From the NCBI GenBank assembly GCA_035578155.1, contig JAPWDM010000065.1:568001-632000 (forward strand): a DNA stretch of 64,000 bases, given 5' to 3'. This DNA is from Brachynemurus nebulosus. Lineage: Eukaryota > Arthropoda > Insecta > Neuroptera > Myrmeleontidae. A program made the translations under genes and the position numbers. Below, piece by piece: positions 34,347 through 46,683 of the stretch; within the stretch, counting starts at the first letter, position 1, and each line of letters begins with the position of its first letter. The notes beneath the pieces are model-generated. The model ran no database searches, had not been told where the DNA came from, and was given only the letters and a program-made list of their open reading frames with translations.

Positions 34347-35742
34347 GTGGAATTCTTACAAGCGGTGAATTCCCTCGAAATGTTTTTCCACTATCTGAAC
34401 GGCGCGAATATTTTTACGACGCTAGATTTAACGAAGGCTTGTCATCAATTCCCTTTGTCTGAGTCGTCCAAACGGCTTACGACATTTTTAACTCCAGCAG
34501 CTGCTTGGCAATATAAAGTCGTTCCATTTGGGCTATTTGTGTCTCCGAGTGGATTGAACCGTATTATGTACGATTTATTCGATGATCTGTTAGACAAATT
34601 TGTCATCACGTATTTTGCCGACCGGCTGATCTTCTCGAAGTCCTATGAAGAACACCTTCAGGAGGTATTTGAAAGACTTAGGAAGGATAGCCCATTCACA
34701 GTAAACCCCGATGAATCAATTTTCGCGGTCATTCGTGTCAAGTTCTTAGACTTCGAAATTTCACCTCAAGGAACCGTAGTCGACAACGATAAGTTGAAGG
34801 CTATTCAGGGGATACGAGTGCCCAGGAATTTGAAGGAAGTCCGAAAATTCCTGGGAATGTGCTCCTTCTTCAGTCGATTTATTAAAGGCTTCGCAAGGTT
34901 AGCCGGTCCGTTAAATGATCTAAAACGGAAACACGAAAAGTTCAATATGGGACCCGATCAAATTAAATCATTTGAGGCGTTGAAGGATGCATTGACTGAT
35001 AGTTCTAACCTCGCGTACCCCGACACCAAAGAATTCGTGGTGCAAACAGACGCATCTTGATTGCAATTAAGCGCTGCATTGATGCAACGCTACGGTGACG
35101 GACTCAGACCGGTCCACTATGCTTCCCGAAGTCTGTCCGTTACTGAATCGAAGTACCCAATTTACGAGTTCGAGGCCCTATGCGTTGTTTGGGCACTAGA
35201 AAAATTTAAGACCTATCTATTGGGGAATCGATTCACACTACAGACAGACGCGACGAAAATTTGAATTCTTAAGGACATCCCAAAGGACCAACCTCAAGGT
35301 TACGCGATGGATTTTGTCATTGGCGAAGTTCGATTTCCAGGTCGAGATGATAAGAGGGGAGAAAAATTTTGTGGCAGACGGGCTCAGTCGACTATACAAT
35401 GACTATCACGACGAACCGGACGAAAAAATTGACGACTACACAATCATGCAAGACTTGAACTTGCTAACGGACATACCACCGGCCTTTACGGCTCTCAACC
35501 GTTACCAAGCGGAGGATCACGAATGCCAGCTCATTCTATAGCGATTAAAACGTGGTGAGAATGTCACAGGCTATGCATTACGTCAGAATCTGCTGGTAAA
35601 AGGTGTCGGAAAACGTAATCATACCAGAGTGGTATGTACACAGTCCGTCCGTCCGTTAGCCCTCTACTACTACCACAACACCTTGACTAATAACCATGGT
35701 GGTATAACTGTGACTTACAGGTCGTTGGCGAAAAGATTCTGG
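34347..35742 (+). pseudogene. Gypsy pol segment B: RT, RNase H, integrase zinc finger
   Basis: The first frame (34347-35060) begins inside the RT palm. It has IFTTLDLTKACHQFPL (motif A), WQYKVVPFGLFVSPSG (motif B), a damaged catalytic box YFADRLIFSKS in place of the usual YxDD, then FLGMCSFFSRFI and the connection domain, ending at VVQTDAS. A stop interrupts it, and RNase H continues at 35061-35264 (PVHYASRSLS, EFEALCVVWALEKFKTYLLG). After another stop and shift come EKNFVADGLSRL (35314-35541) and then, past a further stop, an H2C2-type integrase start near 35655-35742 (ALYYYHNTL...GGITVTYRSLAKRFW). Gag, protease, the RT fingers and the integrase core are missing. The gene is dead in at least four places. 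Confidence 0.9.
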
Positions 35743-35783
35743 TAGCCAGGAATGTTCCGAAACGGGACACTCGGAAAATTCCA

Positions 35784-36785
35784 ATGGCTCACCTTCGCGA
35801 AATGCTACTATCCGAAGGACTAGATGCGGAAGGTACTCGCGAATCAGTGCATGGAGAGGATGGGCCAACTAGAAGGGACATGAACACCGACAAAGCCACG
35901 ATCCAACACCTGGAGGACGAGGTCCACAATAATCACACCAACGTGACCAAGCACATCGAGGCCCTACAGGAGAAGTACGAGGAAGTGACAAAAGAAATGA
36001 GAGAATGGGAACACCGCCAAGTCGAACAGCTAAGCAAGATTCAACATGGTTCCCAGAGAATCGCGGTAGCCACCGTATCTCAACCGGCTATCGACATCGC
36101 CACTCTGCTCACAGTCCTACCGGAGTTCGGGGGAAGGCCAGTGGAGAACCTAACCACCTTCACGAAGCGAGCCACCGCATTGCTGGAGCAGAGCCTCCTG
36201 CCGATGAACTGCTGGGTTGAGATAGTGAGCAAAAAATTGACGGGTCCCGCCAGAGAGTGGGCCACAATGATTAAAGGGTTGGGCTACTTATACGATGAAT
36301 GGAAATGGCAATTGGAGAGCTATTTTAAGGGGATGGGAGAAGTAGCCCAGGCCGAACACTAGTTTATGACCACAACCCAACCTACCGGGGTGAAGACAGA
36401 AGCATTCGTCAACCTCAAGGTACAACTGTTCCGGCGGATCCACCCAACTAGAAACATTGACGACGTGATACGGGTCTTCCTGCCCCTCCTGAGTAAAAAA
36501 GGCCGCCCACTGGTAAAAATCGCAAGACCCACAACACTAGCGGAACTGTGTAACACGTGCGACTCCTGGACGAACAACCGGCCCGAAGCAGTCAACCCTC
36601 TAGAAACACGGAGAGACTGAAACCCGCTCCACGACGGCAACGTGAAGACCAGTGCTTTGTTTGTGACCAACCGGCGCACATGAGTTGGGACCGGGGCACA
36701 TGAGTTGGGACATAAAAACACAGTCGCCCGATGGAAAACTAGAACCAGGGTCGGCGCAGCGGGAGGACGCCGGCTCTGGAACCAT
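35784..36785 (+). pseudogene. Gypsy segment A gag, broken
   Basis: From 35784 a 192-residue frame gives a gag-like protein. A charged, probably coiled-coil region (about residues 45-90, with HIEALQEKYEEVTKEMREWE) precedes a capsid-like part with VLPEFGGRPVENLTTF and KKLTGPAREWATM. A stop at 36360 is followed in another frame by VKTEAFVNLKVQLFR and TLAELCNTCDSW (36366-36620). A further shift leads at 36653 to a partial zinc knuckle CFVCDQPAHMSWD, whose last Cys is Arg and which is disrupted by a tandem duplication of the sequence CACATGAGTTGGGACCGG (about 36675-36706). Assignment as gag rests on position before protease, the knuckle and the wording. Confidence 0.78.
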
Positions 36786-36834
36786 GCGCTCCTAGGAAAC
36801 CCCACCAAGCAACAAAGAGGGAGACGACTACACA

Positions 36835-37215
36835 GTGCCCACAGCAGCAAGCATGCGGACCACGAACGCTCATACCTTTGAACCAACCATCGAACTAGCC
36901 GTACATGACGAGACGATACTGGCGTTATTTGATTCTCAAGCATCACACAACTTCATGAGTGAACAGTTGGCGTTGAGGATGGACACCCCGGAACGGAGAC
37001 GGGGAAAGTGGTTCCATACCGGAAGGGAAACCGGTAGAGGCGCTACCAACCAAAACGTGTTCCACATCATAAGGAGGCTACGCGTGACAGTGAAGATCCA
37101 GCAGCTGTTCCTCACGGAAAACAAAGTAACCATGGATTACGGAAACGGACTAATATACGTCGGGAAGAGGACGGGTCCGCGTCACATGGAGAAGACCAAG
37201 GGGCAAGGAGGATGA
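36835..37215 (+). pseudogene. Gypsy segment A retroviral-type aspartic protease
   Basis: A 126-residue frame contains LALFDSQASHNFMSEQLAL near residues 29-47. This is the protease active-site region, where the conserved D-S/T-G-A triplet has become D-S-Q-A, so the Gly needed for the active loop is lost. Following text (RGKWFHTGRE, LRVTVKIQQLFL) fits the flap and C-terminal strands only loosely. The frame ends at 37213; the RT frame starts about 150 bases later. Confidence 0.72.
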
Positions 37216-37269
37216 CATGACAGTCCTTAAGGAAATCCTGGACGAGATGCAGATCCAGTCACCAATGTA

Positions 37270-37840
37270 GAACCAGGAGAGGCTGAAGGCAGTCATACAA
37301 CGACACCCCAAGTTCTTCACCCATAGCACCGGGAGAACGAGGACCATCACGCATAAAATAATCTTGCGTAACGACACTCCCATCAAAATGCGACCCTACA
37401 CTTACAACCCGGAAAAGCAGAGAGCACTGGAGAAACTACTGGGAGACATGGAAGAAGAAGGAATAATCGAGCCGTCAACCTCCTCTTGGGCAGCACGTGT
37501 AGTCCTCACCAAGAAGAAAGACCAGTCGTACGAACAAACGGACTTGAGCAACGCTTTCCCTATTCCCAATCTACAGAAGATGCCTTGAAAAGTAAACGGG
37601 GTCACCATATTCTTCACCCTGGACCTACAATCCGGATACTGGCAGATCTAAATGGATCCTGCATCCAAGGAGTATACGACATTTACCACGTCCCGTGGGC
37701 TCTATCAGTTCGGGTCATGCCGTTTGGACTCAAGAGAGCACCAAGCACCTTTCAATGCCTAATAAACAAAGTGCTCACTGGCTATATAACAGACCCCAGT
37801 TCAGATCCAGGGAATGGACTCAGACCACCATGCGATGGAA
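37270..37840 (+). pseudogene. Gypsy segment A reverse transcriptase, N-terminal part only
   Basis: The frame from about 37364 reads PEKQRALEKLLGDMEEEGI, IEPSTSSWAARVVLTKKKD and FPIPNLQKMP, the fingers of Gypsy RT. After two in-frame stops the motif A stretch FTLDLQSGYWQI and MDPASKEYTTF TT follow. A shift then gives RVMPFGLKRAPSTFQCL and NKVLTGYI (motif B, about 37695-37800). The catalytic YxDD box, RNase H and most of integrase are deleted. The sequence jumps at about 37800-37835 into integrase. Motif A's Asp is kept. Confidence 0.85.
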
Positions 37841-38525
37841 AACCGAACACTGGACCACCCCAATCTACCACCCTAGAGCCAACCCGGTGAAAAAGCTATT
37901 ACGGCTCCGCCTACTAGAAGGGGAACACCGGCAATGGGACCAACAAATCGCCAAGTCCCTCTTCGCATTACGGAACCGGCGGAGCTAGGCAACAGGATTC
38001 ACCCCAGCTCAACTACTTTTGGGGGCGGAAATGAAGAGACCCGGGGACTGGCAACTAACACACGAAGATCAGGACGCACAACCAGTGGACGAGTGGGTCC
38101 AACAACAAGAAGAGGCCCGTCAGAGCGTTATCCAGCAAGCCGGCCAGTCACTACAAACACAAGCCGAGTTGAACGACGAGGAAGAGGGCCCACAGCAGTA
38201 TCACCCAGGCGACTCCGTATGGGTTTGCAACCAGATCTTAAGCAACAAGTTCGAAGGGGTACATACGGGACTGGCGCCAAAATGGAAGGGACCGTACAAG
38301 GTGCAGCAACTTTTACCTGCCGGTGCCTACACATTGGACACACAGCCTTCTACTAAAGTACACAGGAGCCTGCTCAAACCTGCCAACATAAGAGTCGAAG
38401 AAGGAACCGATGGGTCCGAGCTGCCCACGACTACAAGGGAGAACCAAGGAGTTGCGGAAAGAGCAGAGCAGCGCTCAGGATCAACCACCGGCGGTACAAC
38501 TTGCGGCCCAGATGAGGGCAGTTAG
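37830..38525 (+). pseudogene. Gypsy segment A integrase C-terminal domain
   Basis: After the deletion, frames read WTTPIYHPRANPV (end of the integrase core), HRQWDQQIAKSLFALRNRRS and, past a stop at 37987, TGFTPAQLLLGAEMKRPGDW. The frame 38019-38525 (168 residues) then carries an acidic linker, YHPGDSVWVCNQ and LAPKWKGPYKVQQLLPAGAY, the GPF/Y chromatin-interaction module typical of Gypsy integrases, ending in VHRSLLKPANI. The tail is a low-complexity Gly/Thr/Glu-rich extension. It is followed after about 30 bases by the 3' LTR repeat. Confidence 0.88.
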
Positions 38526-38545
38526 AGCAGCCGTACGCAATGTCT

Positions 38546-38713
38546 TTGGAGGAGGTGATATTAAGACTCTACTCTACTTAACATTGCGTACGGCCTAACG
38601 GGGTTCCATTGTACTTCGATAACCAGCAGTCGAAGTACACACGAATGGTATCAACTTTAATCAATAACCTTTCACCAAGCTAGTGGCGCAACGGATAAGA
38701 CGGCCGACTGTGA
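38546..38713 (+). repeat. Polypurine tract and right LTR-like repeat
   Basis: The purine-rich GGAGGAGG (38548-38555) directly precedes TGATATTAAGACTCT, as a PPT precedes a 3' LTR. The repeat matches 33599-33753 up to GGCCGACTGTGA, after which the two copies differ. Confidence 0.7.
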
Positions 38714-39144
38714 TTACCACAAGACTGGCCGAGTACCACAACATGCTTAATAATAAAATGTCAATATTTCAAAATTTTTTTAGAGAGACCTATAATTTGA
38801 GAAACCTTGTCATAAGCTAGAAATATTAAAACATTTTAATTTCCTATTTTATGTGCCTTACGCAGAAGGGATGCATGTTTATGTAACTTAACGGTTAGTT
38901 ACTCTCGCCATACTAATATATTACAGGTTGCATTAACTAAAGGAATTGGTAGGTATATATCAAATCTAATAATATTTGGATTACGTTAATATTTAAAATA
39001 TGGTAAATATGTGGATTATTACAAATTAGTTCTTAAGAGGCTATTCAGGGTTGCAACAAAAAAACTTGTGGGATTTTTTCTTCCAGCATTTTTATTCCTT
39101 TATATCCCAAGAACCGCCAGTTAAAATTCGGAAACAAAATATGA
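38714..39144. other. Intergenic, nothing recognised
   Basis: AT-rich sequence with no frames. Confidence 0.4.
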
Positions 39145-39145
39145 A

Positions 39146-39224
<79 letters not shown>
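39145..39224. repeat. (TA)n microsatellite left of MITE copy 2
   Basis: Alternating TA with one CA interruption, directly abutting the MITE. Confidence 0.95.
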
Positions 39225-39228
<4 letters not shown>

Positions 39229-39935
39229 GGTCCAGAATTATGTACCGTAATTGGTAGAGCTCGTAGTAAGTTCAAAAATAATGGTACCTTTTCATGTACA
39301 CTTTTTTTCAAAACTCAGTAATAAGGGAGATACAACTCTATAAAGGGGTGAAACGAAAACCATTATTTCTTAAATATTTTCCAAACGCTTTTGAATAACG
39401 GATTGATATTTTAGGGGTACTTATTTTGCGTTAGAAGGATTAAATTTATGTCAACATTTATTCCACCACTCATGACTAAGGGATGGTTTTGGGTGGTAGG
39501 TGTGAGTTATCACGTCTTTTCTTTTTTAATTTGCAATTATTTAAACAAAATCCCTGATAATATAATTTCTCAGACAATTTCACGCAAAAATGGTATACTT
39601 GTTACATTTCGATAAGTATTACCGTTTTCGAGTAATTTAAAGTAGAAATATCTATTTCCAAATTATCCCCTAATCATAAGTGATCGAATAATTGATACCA
39701 TAAATTTAATTATCTTAATGTTCATACGCGCCCCTAGAATATGAATTCAGTAATCAAAAGCGCCTAAAAAATTTTTAAAAGAAAGAAGTCAGTTTCGTTC
39801 CACCCCTCTACATTTTACCCCTCTGCTTTATCTACCTTATTATTGAGTTTTGGAAAAAAGTGTAGATGAAAAGGTACCACTATTTTTGAACATATTATCA
39901 GCTCCAGCAATTACCGTACATAATTCTGGACCACC

Positions 39936-39938
<3 letters not shown>
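39225..39938. mobile_element. TA-flanked MITE (family copy 2), inside a (TA)n array
   Basis: Same family as 21396-22114, with the same ends (GGTGGTCCAGAATTATGTAC, complement at 39901-39938) and the same interior landmarks. (TA)n runs on both sides, so the element appears inserted within one TA array. Confidence 0.88.

Positions 39939-40025
<87 letters not shown>
39939..40025. repeat. (TA)n microsatellite right of MITE copy 2
   Basis: About 43 TA units directly after the right TIR. Confidence 0.95.
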
Positions 40026-42189
<2,164 letters not shown>

Positions 42190-43643
42190 TGTAGTTTGAA
42201 CGTGAAGAATGAAATAAACCGCGTTTACTTGGTTAAAAAAGAATTTGTAAGAATGTAAAGACATTTGATTTGTTGAACAAAAGAAATTACCGCTTTTTGT
42301 CGAACATTCATTAACACTTGCGGACCAGAGAACTTTGGCAGAAATAGGTGTAAAAAAATATAGAATAGGAGTAACCAAATATACACATGGTTAATTACCA
42401 ATTAAATAAGTATTGAAAAATACATGAACCATTATCGGAAAGTAAAAATTTATATTTCCATGATGAAATAAACATAAAAATAAAAATAAAAATATAGAAG
42501 GTATTTGCAATCAATTAGAATACAACACTGTTAAAAAAATATGTATTTTTACAATAAAAAATATGGTAATTTTTTACAATACGTGTCTTGAAAATTACAA
42601 TGTGTTAGTAAATTTAAATAATTTAACTGTAAAATTTGAAATTTATGTAAAAATAAATTTTTCCTGTAATTTTAAATCCTTTGATACTAAAATTACATAT
42701 AAAAATGGTATTTGACATGCTAAAATAGTAAAATTACATTTCGAAAGGAAAATTTACTGTATAATGAATGTAAATTACCAGTCTTGAATGTAAATTACCG
42801 GTATTACGTGACTGATTCTGCGCAATTTACGGCGTCAGTTGAATTGGCTTGTTCATGTATGCAATTTTTTTATTATGTATATTCAAGGTTAATTTCATTC
42901 AATGTGGCTTTATAATGTGTTAAACTATTTTAAACAATTTAAATTTTTTTGTAAAAAAGTGTTTAAGTGTTTTAATGAGTTCAGAAATTCAGTACTATAA
43001 AAGGGAAATATCCAAATATTATCCTTATTGGAAATTCAATATTTCGAAGAATTTAATCGCGTTATTAAACATAAAGTGTCAATTAAAACAAGATTTCGAA
43101 GCAATTTAATCAATTAGATACTAAACATAAAGAGTTGAACATACTAGGATTCGGAAGAAGTGGCGTAAAAGTGGCAAACCAAGCAGAATTTTACGAACAA
43201 TTAACTTAAATCTTTTAAAGTTAAATAAAAAAATTAAAGACTTTGAATATGAAAAAGTTGAGAAAAATCATCTGAAATTAAAAGTGAATAAACAAAAGTA
43301 TAAAATACAACAAAGCAAATTTAAACTAAAAATTTAAACAAACGTAATTACAACAATTAAATAAACAAAATTAAAACTGAAATTTTTTGCCAAAATTAAT
43401 ATAAACAACAAATCTACAAAAAATGTATGAAAAAAAGGAACATTCAAACAAAGACATCGTGATACATCGTGGAGAAGCAGTATCCAGAAAAGCCTTCCAG
43501 ATACATCAACATCAGGAGCAGTTGCAGTTGTAGGAGAAATCAAGGACTGCCCGTACCAAATTCAGAAGTATGAACAAAAAACACAAAAATGATCCCAAGA
43601 AGCCGCATCATGCAATAAATAGGTAAAGTAAGTAAATAATTAT

Positions 43644-43999
43644 AATGAAAAATATGTTAAATTTTGTAAACGAAAGTATGGATTTCTTAAGTTCAATTAA
43701 ATTTGATTTCATTAATGATCAGTTAACAACATTTATAGTTCGAATATTCGAATCCAAATTGTAATACATTTCAGGAATTAGAAAATTTTTTAATTAATAC
43801 ATTTTATAGTAAAAGAAATGACCATAGAATTAGATCTGAGATTTTAAATTTCAATCGTAGATACCAAGATTCTGAAACATCCATAGAATATCTTTGTAAA
43901 ACATTTGAAGCCGCAAGTAATTTGAGAGATCCACCATCAGAAAAATTTTTAATACAATATATATTTACCCAATTACAAGATTATTATCACATATTTTAG
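43644..43999 (+). pseudogene. Gag-like (capsid-type) relic ORF, frameshifted
   Basis: The frame from ATG 43644 reads MKNMLNFVNESMDFLSSI and stops near 43764. A neighbouring frame, open from 43742 to the stop at 43997, contains ELENFLINTFYSKRNDHRI, LNFNRRYQDSETSIEYLC and FEAASNLRDPPSEKFLIQY. The order of a W/F-type start, an R..L..RxQ-like helix with Ser-x-x-EY and a Phe-x-x-A helix resembles the retrotransposon gag (capsid) domain. The overlap in two frames implies a frameshift. No zinc knuckle or pol gene is recognised near it. The similarity is from pattern reading only and could be wrong. It sits in the middle of an element with DNA-transposon-like ends. Confidence 0.4.
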
Positions 44000-44958
44000 C
44001 ATGTAATTGCGGAAATTTGTTAGAAGCATGGCATTAAAACTTTTAGATGATATTAAAAACAGTCAAATAAGAAATAATTTTACAAAACAAGAAACAGTTT
44101 TTATAGAAATTATATAAATAAAACAAGAAACAGCTTTCATAGTTCAAACAGAAATATTTTTGCTAGTAATATATACTTACATATTCACTACAATTAACTA
44201 ACAATTTTAGAGAAAATATAGTAATAGAAATTTTAATTTTATTCACAATTTTAATGAATTAGTTGGAAGAATGTGACAATGTTTTTTGGAAGGCGGCATC
44301 ATACGAGACGTATGAGACAGTGATCAAAGTTTGGAAAAAATAATAAAACAAGAAAATTGTTTCTCCATTTAAATTTTTCTTTTACGTATTGAATATTTTA
44401 AAATTTTGTTGAAGAAATCGTTTAATTTTTTGAAAATGAATCTATGTTAGAGAAAGATAGAATTTATTTTATAAACTTATATTTTAAAATGAAAAAAATT
44501 GTTTAGAAATCTAACTTGTTTTTATACAAAGTAAAAAATGTTTAAATCCTCATAAAGATTATTTTTATTTTAATCGTCAAATAAAGAAAATATATGTAGA
44601 CGCTATAATTAAAATTGTTTATTTCAACAAAGAAATGCATACATATATGCATAGGATGTGTGTATATGTGAGTGTATCTTTACTTGTATTCAATGGAATA
44701 TATGGAATATATGATGGGAACTTTATGATGATAACAAACCGCAAATGAGCAAATGACTAATAAGATACTAAGGATGAATTGGGCGCCTGTTTGATTTCGT
44801 GGGAAACACAAAAAATTGCATGTATATTATAAGCGTGTATATGAGAAAAAGAAAATTTTTTTTTAAAATTTGTTATAGGGGCTACACTTTGTTTAAAATT
44901 TGCTTTCTTTCAACTCTATTAAGTATTAATTATGTATAAAAATATTTTGAATTGTTAT

Positions 44959-45266
44959 CAGTGGTGGATTTACCAGTAGGCTGAGTAGGCTGGAGCCTAG
45001 GGCGGCAGATTTTAGGGGCGACAAATTTGGACAAAAAGGGCGGGAAAATGTGTAGAATGTAAGTTTTTTTTTGCTCGTCACTTACGATTTTTAAGAAGGG
45101 CGGTCAAAAGTAGAATTGAAAGTTTTTTTTTTGCTCGTCACTTACGTTTTTAAGAAGGGCGGCTTTGCGAAAAAAGGGCGGCAAAAATACAAAAAAAATT
45201 TTTACCTTTTTAGGGGCGGCATTTTTTACTGAGCCTAGAGCGGCACTTAGGGTAAATCCACCACTG
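44959..45266. mobile_element. hAT-type MITE, 308 bp, with internal tandem repeat
   Basis: Ends CAGTGGTGGATTTACC...GGTAAATCCACCACTG are perfect inverted repeats. Flanks ATTGTTAT (44951-44958) and ATTGCTAT (45267-45274) match at 7 of 8. Inside, a ~55-bp unit with TTTGCTCGTCACTTACG and TTTTTAAGAAGGGCGG occurs twice. Confidence 0.9.
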
Positions 45267-45839
45267 ATTGCTATAAAGGAGGTTTTATTTTGAATTAAAT
45301 AGTTATTTTGAAAATGATATTTTATAGTGACTAAATTGAATAATATAACATTTGGAAACTATTAAATAAATTTGATTAATATTAATAACTTTATTAATAA
45401 ATTGAGTTTAATTGTGTTTAAAATATATTGGAATTTTGAATATTTATTTATTTTAAGGATTTTGTATTTTTTAAATAAATTAAAATTTAAATAAAATTAT
45501 TTTTACAAAAACGTGTTATTTTAATTTAACTATTCCTTTATTATGGCTATTTACAAAAAGTGAGTATAATTTAGCGTTGATGTAAATTATGTATTTAAAA
45601 TTATATTGTAAATTTATTGAATTCTAGTCATCATATTATTATCTGTATCTAATACTCATTTTTATTAAATAGCTTCTTCTCCTGTAATGTATTTGCAGGA
45701 CCGATGAGGCTTAAAGACAATTAAGCATAAAGTATTAAATAAGTAGGTACCTATTTGGAAGTATTTTTTATTTAAATATTTTGTATTATATTAACATTTA
45801 CATTATAGTAAGTACATTATATTTTAGTACATATAGGAA

Positions 45840-46230
45840 ATGTAACGTGTACATCAGTTTATAAAGTCTGATGTAAAATTACATATGAAATGTACTATCA
45901 GAAAACATTTCTAATGTAATTTTACATATTTTAGGTAATTAATTTACATACATTAGTGTAAAAATACATACGAAATGTAATTTGAAAAAACATTCATGGT
46001 ATAATTTTACATATTTATGGTAATGGATTTACAAAGGCTGATGTAAAATTAAATGTGAAATGTAATCTATAAAACATTCACAATGTAATTTTACATGTCG
46101 TATGTAATTAATTTACAGTGAGTGGTGTAAAATTACATCTGAAATATAATGTAAAACATTCTACAATGTAATTTTACATAGAAAAATGTTCTGAACATTT
46201 CGATATGTAATTTTACAATATTTAATGTTC
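45840..46230 (+). repeat. Subterminal tandem repeat, ~80-bp units
   Basis: About four to five units share TGATGTAAAATTACATxTGA, AATGTAATxT...AAAACATTC and AATGTAATTTTACAT, with GTAATTAATTTACA between units. Each unit is itself partly palindromic. Confidence 0.75.
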
Positions 46231-46683
46231 GCAATTAAATGCCAGCATTAAATGTTGTAAAATTTTTTAACAGTGAATATAATGTACCCTATGTTTTTCT
46301 TCTTTATATATTTTGGGTACCGCGCATATTTCGAAAATATGCAAAAAATCGTATCCCCTAATTTTTGGTGCTCTTTCTATTTTTGATAGTAAAAATTTGA
46401 TATATTGAACCATTCCAGCCTCCCTTATGAACCCTATGCTGGTTTAACATATATAGGTGAATAGATCTTTCAAAAAGTAACATTTCGTCAATTTAAAGTT
46501 TTTTTTTTCTATGACTATTTTCTTCTATCTTCTGAACCCCCAACTTAGGGGGCTGGTTTCGCTACGTAAATATAGAAGCTGGCCGATAAAAAAATACGTG
46601 TTCCTTATTTTCATTTATTCTACACACCAACGAAGTTTCATCAAAATTGCAAATTTCACCCTGGGTGCACCTCCTTGTAAGAA

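Larger units (their letters stand above)
33599..38713 (+). mobile_element. Chimeric Ty3/Gypsy LTR retrotransposon, two different pol genes
   Basis: Direct repeats at 33599-33753 and 38556-38713 bracket the unit and are read as LTR pieces. Between them lie two unrelated Gypsy segments. Segment B (about 33760-35743) has a promoter, RT, RNase H and the zinc-binding start of an integrase. Segment A (about 35744-38550) has gag, protease, the front of a second RT and the integrase C-terminus. A single element should contain RT only once, so this is a recombinant or nested structure. Segment A is GC-richer than everything else in the window. All frames carry stops or shifts. Confidence 0.75.
42526..46275. 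mobile_element. 3.75-kb TIR element with repeat-rich ends and a gag-like relic
   Basis: The left end CACTGTTAAAAAAT is mirrored at the right (ATTTTTTAACAGTG). Flanks AATACAA (42519-42525) and AATATAA (46276-46282) match at 6 of 7 bases and may be the target duplication. Both ends are filled with TGTAATTTTACAT-type palindromic words (42540-42800 and 45840-46230). The only protein trace is gag-like at 43644-43999. A hAT MITE is nested at 44959-45266. I cannot assign a superfamily. The middle (44000-44950 and 45275-45840) is AT-rich and without recognised features. Confidence 0.65.
42190..46683. mobile_element. One-armed relative of the 5648-7214 foldback, split by a 3.75-kb insert
   Basis: 42190-42517 matches the loop and inner right arm of the foldback (GAAATAAACCGCGTTTACTTG, CATTCATTAAxACTTGCxGACCAGAGA, GTAACCAAATAT, CATTATCGGAAAGTAAAAATTTA). 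46283-46683 matches the outer right arm to its end GGGTGCACCTCCTTG. The two pieces are contiguous once 42526-46275 is removed. No left arm is visible upstream of 42190, so this copy is either 5'-truncated or represents a one-armed ancestor. Copies are clearly diverged. Confidence 0.75.

Noticed and set aside
36359..36946. 195-residue minus-strand ORF and several others antisense to the Gypsy gag and pol
   Set aside because: Shadow frames of the GC-richer plus-strand retroelement genes.
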